From Sporocytophaga sp. (GTDB lineage Bacteria; Bacteroidota; Bacteroidia; Cytophagales; Cytophagaceae): 64,000 bases of DNA. The stretch lies in assembly GCF_017745095.1 (NCBI RefSeq), contig NZ_JAGHZZ010000010.1:144997-208996 (forward strand), given 5' to 3'. Of the stretch, positions 36,328 through 43,499 are shown in pieces (position 1 is the stretch's first letter; each line of letters begins with the position of its first letter). The notes under the pieces are model-generated. The model worked only from the letters and a program-made list of their open reading frames with translations, was not told where the DNA came from and made no database searches. Both the position numbers and the translations under genes were made by a program.

Positions 36328-36366
36328 ATAACCCCGGACAAGAGACTGTTCGGGGTTATTTTTTTT
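36328..36366 (+). terminator. Strong intrinsic terminator / attenuator before the RNA ligase gene
   Basis: A 13-bp stem (ATAACCCCGGACA / TGTTCGGGGTTAT, one G-T wobble), a 6-nt loop and a run of eight T. It lies 49 bp upstream of the RNA ligase start codon. The right-arm word CTGTTCGGG is duplicated upstream at 36281-36289 and can compete for the left arm. Confidence 0.9.
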
Positions 36367-36414
36367 ATCCGCTTCTTCTCTTGTTCATATCATATAAATT
36401 AATTTTTAAACAAC

Positions 36415-36960
36415 ATGAAGAAGATTAAAACTCTTTATAAGAGAGATTTCGAAAATGGCAGACTGATCATAAACGAGGTGAATGAAGAGTCTGCATGGGT
36501 ACTCAATGGTGAAGGTATTGCTACAAGAAAGTTTGATGGTACTTGCTGTATGATAAAGGAAGGTAAGCTATTTAAGAGATACGATTGTAAGAAAGGGAAA
36601 AATCCACCTATAGGCTTTATAGCTGCACAGGATCCTGATCCTATTACCGGTCACTGGCCAGGCTGGCTTCTGACAAATGATGTTCCTGAAGATAAATTTC
36701 ACAGAGAAGCGTTCCTTAAACATCCATTCTGGGAAGACGGTACCTATGAGCTGGTGGGTCCGAAAATCAATGGTAACAAAGACAACTTCAATACTCACAT
36801 ATTGATTGCGCATGGAAGTCAGATCATTGAAAATATACCTTTAGAGTTTGAAGCCCTTAAAGAATGGTTGGAGCAAAACCTGATAGAAGGTATTGTATGG
36901 CATCACCCGGATGGAAGAATGGTAAAATTAAGAAGAAAGGATTTTGGTTTCGATTGGTAA
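36415..36960 (+). CDS. RNA ligase 1 (RLIG1/C12orf29, DUF5565) family protein
   Basis: A 181-residue protein of the nucleotidyltransferase-ligase superfamily. Motif I is K39-F-D-G-T (IATRKFDGTCCMI); the wording 'DGTCC' with the preceding 'TRK' matches the human 5'-3' RNA ligase RLIG1. Later motifs are visible as 'GTYELVGPKINGNKD' (motif III/IIIa region), 'IEGIVWHHPDG' (motif IV, EGxVW) and 'MVKLRRKDFGF' (motif V, KLR-K). All catalytic motifs appear intact, so it should ligate RNA ends through an enzyme-AMP intermediate, probably in RNA repair. It is shorter than the human protein and is just the catalytic core. It is preceded by an attenuator-like leader and seems monocistronic, with a terminator at 37044-37075. 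Confidence 0.85.
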   Translation: MKKIKTLYKRDFENGRLIINEVNEESAWVLNGEGIATRKFDGTCCMIKEGKLFKRYDCKKGKNPPIGFIAAQDPDPITGHWPGWLLTNDVPEDKFHREAFLKHPFWEDGTYELVGPKINGNKDNFNTHILIAHGSQIIENIPLEFEALKEWLEQNLIEGIVWHHPDGRMVKLRRKDFGFDW

Positions 36961-37043
36961 AAGTCTATTTAATATTAAATTTTGCTAAGAAGCACTAAAA
37001 AAGATAACTTTTAACTTCTATTATTCACGTTCTAATTAATGTA

Positions 37044-37075
37044 AAAAGCAGCTCTGATCGGAGCTGCTTTTCCTT
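37044..37075. terminator. Intrinsic terminator between convergent genes
   Basis: A perfect 11-bp stem (AAAAGCAGCTC / GAGCTGCTTTT) with a 6-nt loop and T/A runs on both sides. It serves the RNA ligase gene and possibly the convergent beta-propeller gene. Confidence 0.88.
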
Positions 37076-37148
37076 TTATAGAAAGAGAAGTCAATTATTC
37101 TTTGACTATATGTGAATGATCAAAGTAATGACGAATCCAACCTTAACT

Positions 37149-38354
37149 TTAAATACTGATTTTAGTCCGAAAAATGATTTGATTCTCATTCGATAAAACA
37201 ATCAGAAAATAGATTCCCGAAGGAAAAGAAGCCATATTGACTATACTTTTCAAGGAATCATTATTGATTGATTTAGTCAGCAACAATTGTCCATCCAAGT
37301 TTAAAATATGAGCAGAATAGGAGGAAGCTTGCGCCTGATTTGTCCATTGAATCGATAACTCTTTGTGCTCGACAGAGGCTTTAAAGTCGATCTTCTGTGT
37401 AGAGGATATAGAAGTCACCTCTTTTCCAGAAAAAGGGGTATAGCAGGCTCCCAATTCGTGCAGAGAGGTATTTATGCCGAATGAATTCATGTCATAAATT
37501 TCACCCGTTATTAAATTTCCTAAAGCCAAATCATAATTTCCGGATTGATTCATGGAGAATGCAACCCACTTTTCATCTACCGGATATGGATCAGAACAAT
37601 CGGCATCTTCTCTATTAAACAAAGCCTTTTGAGGAGTATTGCCATTAAAATATCCCGTATATATCTGGTCATGGTGATTGGAAGCAGACAACCATCTGGC
37701 ATACAAAAAAGTATTTTCATCTTTTGTGATGGAATAATATTCTTGTACACCGGCTTCCGCAGCCAGCGGGGTCTTCATTCCGGTTGAAAAGTTTATTTTA
37801 TAGATGTCTGACCCCGCACCTGCTCCTTGACTATAAACAATCTCTTTTCCGTCAGGCACGAAATAAGGCATAGATTCTTCGGGATTATCCCAATCATCAG
37901 TTACGCTTTTCAGAATATTTCCCTCCAGATCCATTATTCTGATATCACCGTTTTGTTTAAAGACAATGGATTTACCATCCGGAGAGAATTTGGGATCTTC
38001 ATCGCGCTCGCCGTTTTGAGTGAGGTTTAGCGGCTCGTCCGAAGAAAAATCCCATAGAAAAATTTCCCAGGCCCAATAATTATGCTTGCCTTTGGGCACA
38101 CCCATGAAAACAATCTTAGTTCCATCATTAGAAAAATGAGGGTTCATAGCATGGTCAATGTTCCACGAACCACTTATCATCGAAGAAACGCCGGTTTCAA
38201 GATTCAAGAGGTATAATTGACTGTCCCATGCTTCATAATTAGAATAGCTGTGATAAACAATTTGTCCGGAGGTAATTGGAGATGGTGTTCCGGCTTGTAA
38301 AATTGAAGTGATGCAACTTATTACAATAAAAATGTATATGCATTTATATCTCAT
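37149..38354 (-). CDS. TolB-like beta-propeller protein with T9SS sorting domain
   Basis: A protein of about 401 residues from the ATG at 38354 (MRYKCIYIFIVISCITSILQ, a signal peptide). WD40/PD40-type propeller repeats follow: 'NPHFSNDGTKIVFMG', 'DPKFSPDGKSIVFKQNG', 'MPYFVPDGKEIVYSQG'. The C-terminal ~75 residues form a type A T9SS sorting domain ('AHILNLDGQLLLTKS', 'FPSGIYFLIVLSNENQIIFRTKI'). It is therefore exported to the surface or medium; the ligand or enzyme activity is unknown. The in-frame ATG at 38387 would add 11 residues before the signal peptide and is unlikely. Confidence 0.9.
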   Translation of the reverse strand: MRYKCIYIFIVISCITSILQAGTPSPITSGQIVYHSYSNYEAWDSQLYLLNLETGVSSMISGSWNIDHAMNPHFSNDGTKIVFMGVPKGKHNYWAWEIFLWDFSSDEPLNLTQNGERDEDPKFSPDGKSIVFKQNGDIRIMDLEGNILKSVTDDWDNPEESMPYFVPDGKEIVYSQGAGAGSDIYKINFSTGMKTPLAAEAGVQEYYSITKDENTFLYARWLSASNHHDQIYTGYFNGNTPQKALFNREDADCSDPYPVDEKWVAFSMNQSGNYDLALGNLITGEIYDMNSFGINTSLHELGACYTPFSGKEVTSISSTQKIDFKASVEHKELSIQWTNQAQASSYSAHILNLDGQLLLTKSINNDSLKSIVNMASFPSGIYFLIVLSNENQIIFRTKISI

Positions 38355-38433
38355 AATGAATTTTTTAGGAGCTGTCTGAATCTGCAATGTTTATTTTATA
38401 CTGCAAGTTAATAAACTTATGCTCATTGTGTAA

Positions 38434-38456
38434 GCTTGAGTCAATAGACATCAAGC
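38434..38456. repeat. Hairpin of the GTC-AATA-GAC family, diverged copy
   Basis: GCTTGAGTC-AATA-GACATCAAGC pairs with one bulge. It resembles 34045-34069 and lies upstream of the beta-propeller gene, so it is not its terminator. Confidence 0.5.
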
Positions 38457-38587
38457 AGCGGGGGAGAAAGCATTTTGTCTGAACTGGGATTTATGGGATA
38501 GAGAGATAAACAGGATTATCTTTGATGACTTTTTCAAGGTCTTCAAAGATAATGATTTAGACAAGTCTGTGGGAAAACAAAGGAAGA

Positions 38588-39196
38588 CTATTTGGTAAAC
38601 CTTTTGATGATACCCTTTTTCTTTAATGCTGTTAATATAGAATCCAGATTTTTGCCACTGTTCAATGCTACAGTTGTCGGATCTTCTATATCAACCAATT
38701 TGATTTTAGATTCACATTTGTTAATTGCAAATTGCATCTTATATGGCGTTATTATACTATCATTTAAAATGTACTCAATAGCTGTTGTATCATTTTCATA
38801 ATCCCAATTATAGAGCTCTTCAACTCTAATACTATCTGAGTTAAGATAAATGAAGTTATTTTTTAACTGGTATATGCCTCTGGTAACAGTTATGTCTCCT
38901 TCGCAATGATCAACATAGTAAAAGGTATAATCTGATTTAAAAAGAAATTCTCCCAAACAGCAATCACAACCAAACTCAAAAGTACACCCATCCAGGTAGG
39001 TTGTGGATGCAAATTCAAATACCCGGTCCCTTAAGTCAACTGTTGTATCAGATGTTATTTTATTGATTTGTTGATCGACTTTATTAATTGTCTCACTTTG
39101 CCTTTGTTGCTTAGCCTTTTTGCTTTCAGTTTCGGTTTTACAGGCGATAATTGAAATGGTTATTATCAAGAAACAAATACTATTTATTTTTCCCAT
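38588..39196 (-). CDS. Hypothetical lipoprotein, Cys-rich
   Basis: A 202-residue protein with a lipobox (IISIIAC, Cys near residue 19) and a charged linker (KTETESKKAKQQRQSE). The mature part contains a dense cysteine cluster (CTFEFGCDCCLGEF) followed by strands ending 'HCEGDITVTRGIYQL', which may bind metal or form disulfides. Its start overlaps the upstream LRR-zinc-finger gene by 13 bp, so the two are co-transcribed. Family not recognised. Confidence 0.75.
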   Translation of the reverse strand: MGKINSICFLIITISIIACKTETESKKAKQQRQSETINKVDQQINKITSDTTVDLRDRVFEFASTTYLDGCTFEFGCDCCLGEFLFKSDYTFYYVDHCEGDITVTRGIYQLKNNFIYLNSDSIRVEELYNWDYENDTTAIEYILNDSIITPYKMQFAINKCESKIKLVDIEDPTTVALNSGKNLDSILTALKKKGIIKRFTK

Positions 39197-39945
39197 ATTT
39201 TCTTTATCAATTTTAAAAATGTTGGTTTTTCATCTTTAGTTTTCTCAACTGATTTTCCGAGATCTTCAAGTGTAAATTTAACTACATTAGCTGCTTCCCA
39301 TTCTTCATATGATGGTTGCTTTAAGCCTGCTCCACCTTTATGTGGATATTCAACATATCCTTTCGGCGAGGTTGGTAGTTTTGATTTACAATCCTCTGAA
39401 CATACATTAGCAAGCAATGGAACTACATCAGTTGCTATTCTTAAAGTAATCCAGAATTGATTGGTTTCCTCATAGGAAATTTCCTTTTCACATACACTAC
39501 AGCTTAGAGTATCACCTTGATATCTTACTGGGTTATGATCCAATTTTGGAAATCCCATTCTATTTTTAAAATTACCATACAATGCTCGCGTACTTATTCT
39601 GCTATCTTTTAATTTTTTACATTTAGTGATTTCGTAAGGAAACCAATGTAAATCGTAAGAGGTATATAGATCAAAATACTCAAGGGATTCCATTTGCCCG
39701 ATTTCAGGTGGTATTCTTTTAAGCCTACTACCATAAAGCCAGACTTTCTTAACATTTTTCAATTTCTTGATTGTCTCCGGAAGGGTTAATATTTGAGAAA
39801 ATAAATCAGCACTTAGATATTCCCGTGGCGCAAATTCATCCAGTCCATTTTTTGCTACATACTCCACATATTCACAAAGCTTCTTCCATGCTTCACTGTT
39901 TCTATCTTGAACGTCATTCGGTATTTTGGATATTCTGTTACTCAT
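39184..39945 (-). CDS. Leucine-rich-repeat protein with a Cys motif
   Basis: A 253-residue cytoplasmic protein. The central part has leucine-rich repeats ('LPETIKKLKNVKKVWLYGS', 'IPPEIGQMESLEYFDLYTS', 'FPYEITKCKKLKDSRIS'). Next come 'LSCSVCEKEISYEE' and 'VCSEDCKSKL', two CxxC-like pairs that could bind zinc. The C-terminus is helical and basic. It has no signal peptide, unlike the lipoprotein whose gene it overlaps by 13 bp. A function in protein-protein interaction is inferred from the repeats only. Confidence 0.8.
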   Translation of the reverse strand: MSNRISKIPNDVQDRNSEAWKKLCEYVEYVAKNGLDEFAPREYLSADLFSQILTLPETIKKLKNVKKVWLYGSRLKRIPPEIGQMESLEYFDLYTSYDLHWFPYEITKCKKLKDSRISTRALYGNFKNRMGFPKLDHNPVRYQGDTLSCSVCEKEISYEETNQFWITLRIATDVVPLLANVCSEDCKSKLPTSPKGYVEYPHKGGAGLKQPSYEEWEAANVVKFTLEDLGKSVEKTKDEKPTFLKLIKKIWEK

Positions 39946-40528
39946 TCTGTTTTAGCTTGTTCTGTAATTTGGAGCTAAATGGATACTTATATTTTATATT
40001 CTAATTTACTCATTTGAGATGGCAAAACCAAGGTTGTGCAAAGCATGGTATCTTATGCTTTCACGCTTTGGGGCAAGATGTTAATGTTGGATGGATGGAG
40101 ATGGGATATACGGTGGACCTTTATTCTCTGTGGCGCCACATTTATGACCTGCCACTTTTGAAAGTTTCAATGACCTTATATTTCAGAATCAATTGAACGA
40201 AGTGTCGGATCGAAAGATCCGACCTCGGAAATATTATGGTTAAGAAGTTATGGAATGGTCCTTTCCGGTATGCCATCGGTCACGGAGGAGATTTATGTGT
40301 AGCACCTTTTCGTTTTGTTCTTTTAAAGATATTTTTTTAATTTTGTCGTTATGAGAATGACCGTAATGCTATAATATTCCTTTCGAGCTTAGTTCCATAA
40401 GCAATGCGCTTTATTTATACAAAGCGTACTTTTCTATAATTCATTTATTTTATTGATAATTTAATAACCATGTCAATTGGTCGACAGACTCTGTTGCTGT
40501 CTGCGGATGGTTTTAAAAGAAAATATTT
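39946..40528. other. Intergenic region with a GNRA-type hairpin
   Basis: About 580 bp. At 40204-40223 GTCGGATC-GAAA-GATCCGAC forms a perfect 8-bp hairpin closed by a GAAA tetraloop. The 60-codon ORF at 40014-40196 is unsupported but is Trp/Met-rich and may be decayed coding sequence. Confidence 0.45.
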
Positions 40529-41314
40529 ATGTCTGATATACTAAGTAAAAAGGAAATAGAGCATTTTATTCATAACGGTTTTATTCGCCTTGATAATTCA
40601 TTTACAAAGGAAATTGCAGATGCTGCATTGGAAATTCTATGGAATGATCTTCCTTGTGACAGGACAGATCCTTCAACCTGGATCGAGCCTGTAATTCGTT
40701 TGGGAATGTACACCAATGAGCCTTTTGTTAATTCTGTAAACGCTCCAAAATTGCATAATGCTTTTAATCAGTTAATTGGTAAAGACAAATGGATTCCTTG
40801 TCGGAGTGTAGGAACGTTCCCTGTCAGATTTCCATCTGATCAACAACCTAATGATACTGGTAAGCATGTAGATGCAAGTTTTCCAGGAGATGATCCGAAT
40901 AATTTTTTTGAATGGCGCGTCAATGTCAAATCAAAAGGACGAGCTTTATTGATGTTGATTTTGTATTCCGATGTCAACGAAAACGATGCCCCAACAATCA
41001 TTTATGAAGGTTCACATATTGATGTTGCAAAGTTATTGTCTAAAGAGGGGGATTCAGGTCTTTCTTTTATGGAGCTTGCAAACAAGTTGGACGACTTGCC
41101 TAAAAGAAAAGAAGTGTATGCTACAGGTAAAGCTGGTACGGTTTACCTATGTCATCCGTTTTTGATTCACGCTGCTCAAGCACATCGGGGTAATAATCCT
41201 AAATTTATGGCACAACCACCTTTGCTGTTAAAGGGTGAATTGTCTATTTCAGACTCTGATACAGGTTATTCTCCTGTTGAACGGGCCATTCGATTAGGAA
41301 TTGATCAATCATAA
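40529..41314 (+). CDS. Phytanoyl-CoA dioxygenase (PhyH)-family protein
   Basis: A 261-residue protein of the Fe(II)/2-oxoglutarate-dependent PhyH fold. The iron-binding HxD is in 'GKHVDASFPGDD' and the distal His in 'LCHPFLIHAAQAHRG', which also supplies the Arg that binds 2-oxoglutarate. A 'GSHIDVAKLL' segment follows the core strands as in PhyH proteins. The substrate is unknown. It is monocistronic, with a terminator immediately downstream at 41328-41364. Confidence 0.88.
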   Translation: MSDILSKKEIEHFIHNGFIRLDNSFTKEIADAALEILWNDLPCDRTDPSTWIEPVIRLGMYTNEPFVNSVNAPKLHNAFNQLIGKDKWIPCRSVGTFPVRFPSDQQPNDTGKHVDASFPGDDPNNFFEWRVNVKSKGRALLMLILYSDVNENDAPTIIYEGSHIDVAKLLSKEGDSGLSFMELANKLDDLPKRKEVYATGKAGTVYLCHPFLIHAAQAHRGNNPKFMAQPPLLLKGELSISDSDTGYSPVERAIRLGIDQS

Positions 41315-41327
41315 AGGGTTTTACATT

Positions 41328-41364
41328 GAAAGAGGTTGCTTATAGCGGCCTCTTTCTCTTTTAG
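41328..41364 (+). terminator. Intrinsic terminator of the PhyH-like gene
   Basis: GAAAGAGGTTGC pairs with GCGGCCTCTTTC (two wobble pairs) around a TTATA loop, followed by TCTTTT, 14 bp after the stop codon. Confidence 0.85.
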
Positions 41365-41568
41365 GGTAAACGAAAACTATAACAAAGACACACCGAGTAC
41401 ATTTTGTATGAGTGATCATTGATTTGTTTTAATCATTCTTCTGCAAGATAAAAGTTACGGAGAGTTAGGGTGTGAAATTGATCAGAGAGGCTGACTTCGG
41501 TGAGATACACCAATACTCACTTCGCTAATCGGATCATAACTTAGCTGGTTTTAAAAATTTTTACTTCT

Positions 41569-41751
41569 TTAGTTCACCTGCCTTTGTAAAGAAATAATAA
41601 GCAAGTAAAAGGTCTCTGATGCTATCTTGAGATCGTAGCAGTAGACGTCGTTTTCTGCATAGTAGATGTACATGAAGAAGACATAGATCAGCACCTTGTT
41701 CATGTCTTGGAGTGTGATCAGTTTGAGCAGGATGTCCAGCTCGCCTATCAT
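41569..41751 (-). pseudogene. Leftward coding remnant, GC-richer than its surroundings
   Basis: A 60-codon ORF (MIGELDILLKLITLQDMNK, then VFFMYIYYAENDVYCYDLKI) whose frame stays open about 35 bp further upstream (NEDTILNQK) before meeting a stop. Codon choice is distinctly richer in C and G (CTG, CTC, ATC, GAC, TAC) than neighbouring genes. It looks like the surviving C-terminal part of an acquired gene, but I cannot identify the family. Confidence 0.4.
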
Positions 41752-41954
41752 TTTCTGGTTAAGGATCGTGTCTTCGTTTAGGACAATAACTATTCACTTA
41801 TAATCTATAGCGTTTTTGATATGGTTGAATTGCACGGATAAGGAAAAGACTGAAAGCCAAAAGTTTAAAGTTATAAAGAAAGATCGGTAATTGGTTTATT
41901 GTGAATCAGTAACACAATTAAAGAATATATCAGTTTCAAATTTCTGAAATTTAA

Positions 41955-41985
41955 ATTGCACTTGTTTATTTCTGATTTATATTTG
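41955..41985 (+). promoter_or_regulatory. Bacteroidetes-type promoter of the copper cluster
   Basis: ATTG at 41955-41958, a 19-nt spacer and TATATTTG (TAnnTTTG consensus) at 41978-41985, only 17 bp before the TTG start at 42003. This implies a very short 5' leader. Confidence 0.65.
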
Positions 41986-42002
41986 CACATCTTTCAGAGG
42001 GT

Positions 42003-42371
42003 TTGAAAAACGTATTACTTATAGCGGCCATATTGGGAATATTACTGCACAACTTCAGTAAGTTCATGATCGTTGCTTCGTTTGAAGCTAATAGGGCTAT
42101 CATTGCTAAAACCCTTTGTGTCAAAAGAAATATAGCAGGTAATAGTTGTAATGGAAAATGTTATCTTAAAAAACAACTTGATACCGAGAGTAAAAAAACA
42201 AACAGCTTAAGTTCTGATAAGGCCTCTTCTGAGACACAATTCATTGAAAAGATTTCTTCGGTTCATTTCAATTTAATTCAGATTTCTTCATTTGATTTTG
42301 TTCCTTATCAAAAGGACAGCCATATACAGCTTTATTTTTCATTCTTCCATCCTCCGCGGCAGAATAGCTAA
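42003..42371 (+). CDS. Small membrane/secreted protein with CNGKC motif
   Basis: A 122-residue protein with one N-terminal hydrophobic segment (VLLIAAILGILLHNFS) and the motif 'NSCNGKCYLKKQL', a CxxxC pair. Small Bacteroidetes proteins with this motif are often found beside copper and respiratory-chain assembly genes. That fits the MbnP, MbnH, SCO and cytochrome genes downstream. The CxxxC could bind copper or haem-related metal (inference). It starts at a TTG right after a good promoter. Confidence 0.7.
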   Translation: MKNVLLIAAILGILLHNFSKFMIVASFEANRAIIAKTLCVKRNIAGNSCNGKCYLKKQLDTESKKTNSLSSDKASSETQFIEKISSVHFNLIQISSFDFVPYQKDSHIQLYFSFFHPPRQNS

Positions 42372-42722
42372 GGCGGGCGCCATTCCTTTATTCATTTATC
42401 ATTACTGCTATTTATCCTATGATGTGAATTCTTCAGGGAATAAATAATGCAACTGCATTGCTTTCTGTCTTTGTTAAGTCAATGATGTGAAAAGCTTACA
42501 GTCATTGTGCATTGTTATGTATTAATGTAATGTAAACTTCTTTCAGAACAGAAGAACAGGATTGGTGTGTCTTATAAGGGCCACTCCGGCATAGAATAGA
42601 AAAGCAAAACTGAAGAGTTCAACTATTCAGATTGTTTAATATTCACTTTGATTTTAGGTTACTTCATTCATAAGTGCTACCTGCTACTTAACTTAAAAAT
42701 TAACATTGTAAACATCACAATT
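42372..42722. other. Spacer between CNGKC gene and MbnP gene
   Basis: About 350 bp with no supported ORF. An in-frame upstream start at 42648 would extend MbnP by 25 residues that do not look like a signal peptide. Confidence 0.4.
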
Positions 42723-43499
42723 ATGCTCTTAAAACATCAATCATTTCTTGCTATACTATTGTTTCTATTTATAACACTTATAAGCTGCAAGAATACAGAA
42801 GATACTCCTCAGCCTGCTCATCAGACTCAAAACCTTTCGCTTAAGATGTCTACCGTAATAGGTAATAAGCCAATCGATTTTACTTCTGTCTTTACCACAG
42901 AAGCTGGAGCAAGATACACGCTATCCAGTTTCCGGTATTATGTTTCAGATATTCGTCTTGTGAAACAGGATGGAAGTGAATTTCCGATTACAGGAAAGTA
43001 TCTGCTTATCAATCCGGCAACAGAAGATTACGATTTGGGTCAAATACCTGTGGGTGATTATAAAGGCTTGAAGTTTGCTGTCGGTATAGATTCTATTACA
43101 AATCATGCAGACCCTACTGTACATCCTGCCACTAATCCATTGGCTATTCAAAGTCCAGGGATGCACTGGAGCTGGAATGCCGGATATATCTTTTTAATGA
43201 TGGAGGGAAGTTGTGACACAACCGATACCAACACGGATGTGCAAACCTTTGGTCAGTTCAGTCATCCTATGTTTTATCATATAGGCATGGATATGCTTTA
43301 TCGTGAAGTAAATCTTGATAATATATCTTTTGCAGTAAATGCAAGCGATAAGAAAACACTTCATGTACAGGCTAACCTTAATAAATTTTTTACAGGTATA
43401 GATATTAAAACAGAGAATGCATCTCATACTATGGGATCAATGCCTTTGGCAACTAAACTGACAAATAATATTCAAACAATGTTTAGTGTTATCCAATGA
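42723..43499 (+). CDS. mbnP: MbnP-family copper-binding lipoprotein
   Basis: A protein of about 258 residues. It starts at the ATG at 42723 (MLLKHQSFLAILLFLF) and has a lipobox (LISC). The conserved MbnP body is seen in 'RYTLSSFRYYVSDIRL', 'LGQIPVGDYKGLKFAVGID' and 'PGMHWSWNAGYIFLMMEG'. In characterised MbnP, a Trp is oxidised to kynurenine by the di-haem partner MbnH and contributes to Cu(I) binding; Trp149 and Trp151 in the HWSWN motif are the candidates here. The mbnH gene overlaps by 4 bp (ATGA), confirming the pair. It acts in the periplasm. No methanobactin genes are present, so a general copper role is more likely. Confidence 0.9.
   Translation: MLLKHQSFLAILLFLFITLISCKNTEDTPQPAHQTQNLSLKMSTVIGNKPIDFTSVFTTEAGARYTLSSFRYYVSDIRLVKQDGSEFPITGKYLLINPATEDYDLGQIPVGDYKGLKFAVGIDSITNHADPTVHPATNPLAIQSPGMHWSWNAGYIFLMMEGSCDTTDTNTDVQTFGQFSHPMFYHIGMDMLYREVNLDNISFAVNASDKKTLHVQANLNKFFTGIDIKTENASHTMGSMPLATKLTNNIQTMFSVIQ

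Larger units (their letters stand above)
35966..36414. other. Leader region of the RNA ligase gene
   Basis: About 450 bp. It contains the hairpin repeat at 36020-36064, then a promoter (36164-36196), a 25-codon ORF (36227-36304) and a strong terminator (36328-36366), all upstream of the RNA ligase start at 36415. No second promoter is visible between the terminator and the gene. Confidence 0.7.
41315..42002. other. Intergenic region with repeat and coding remnant
   Basis: About 690 bp. It holds the terminator (41328-41364), a segment at 41427-41500 related to 30217-30290, a GC-richer leftward coding fragment (41569-41751) and the promoter at 41955-41985. Confidence 0.5.

Noticed and set aside
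40014-40196. 60-codon plus-strand ORF
   Set aside because: No recognisable product and no promoter; treated as possible decayed sequence only.
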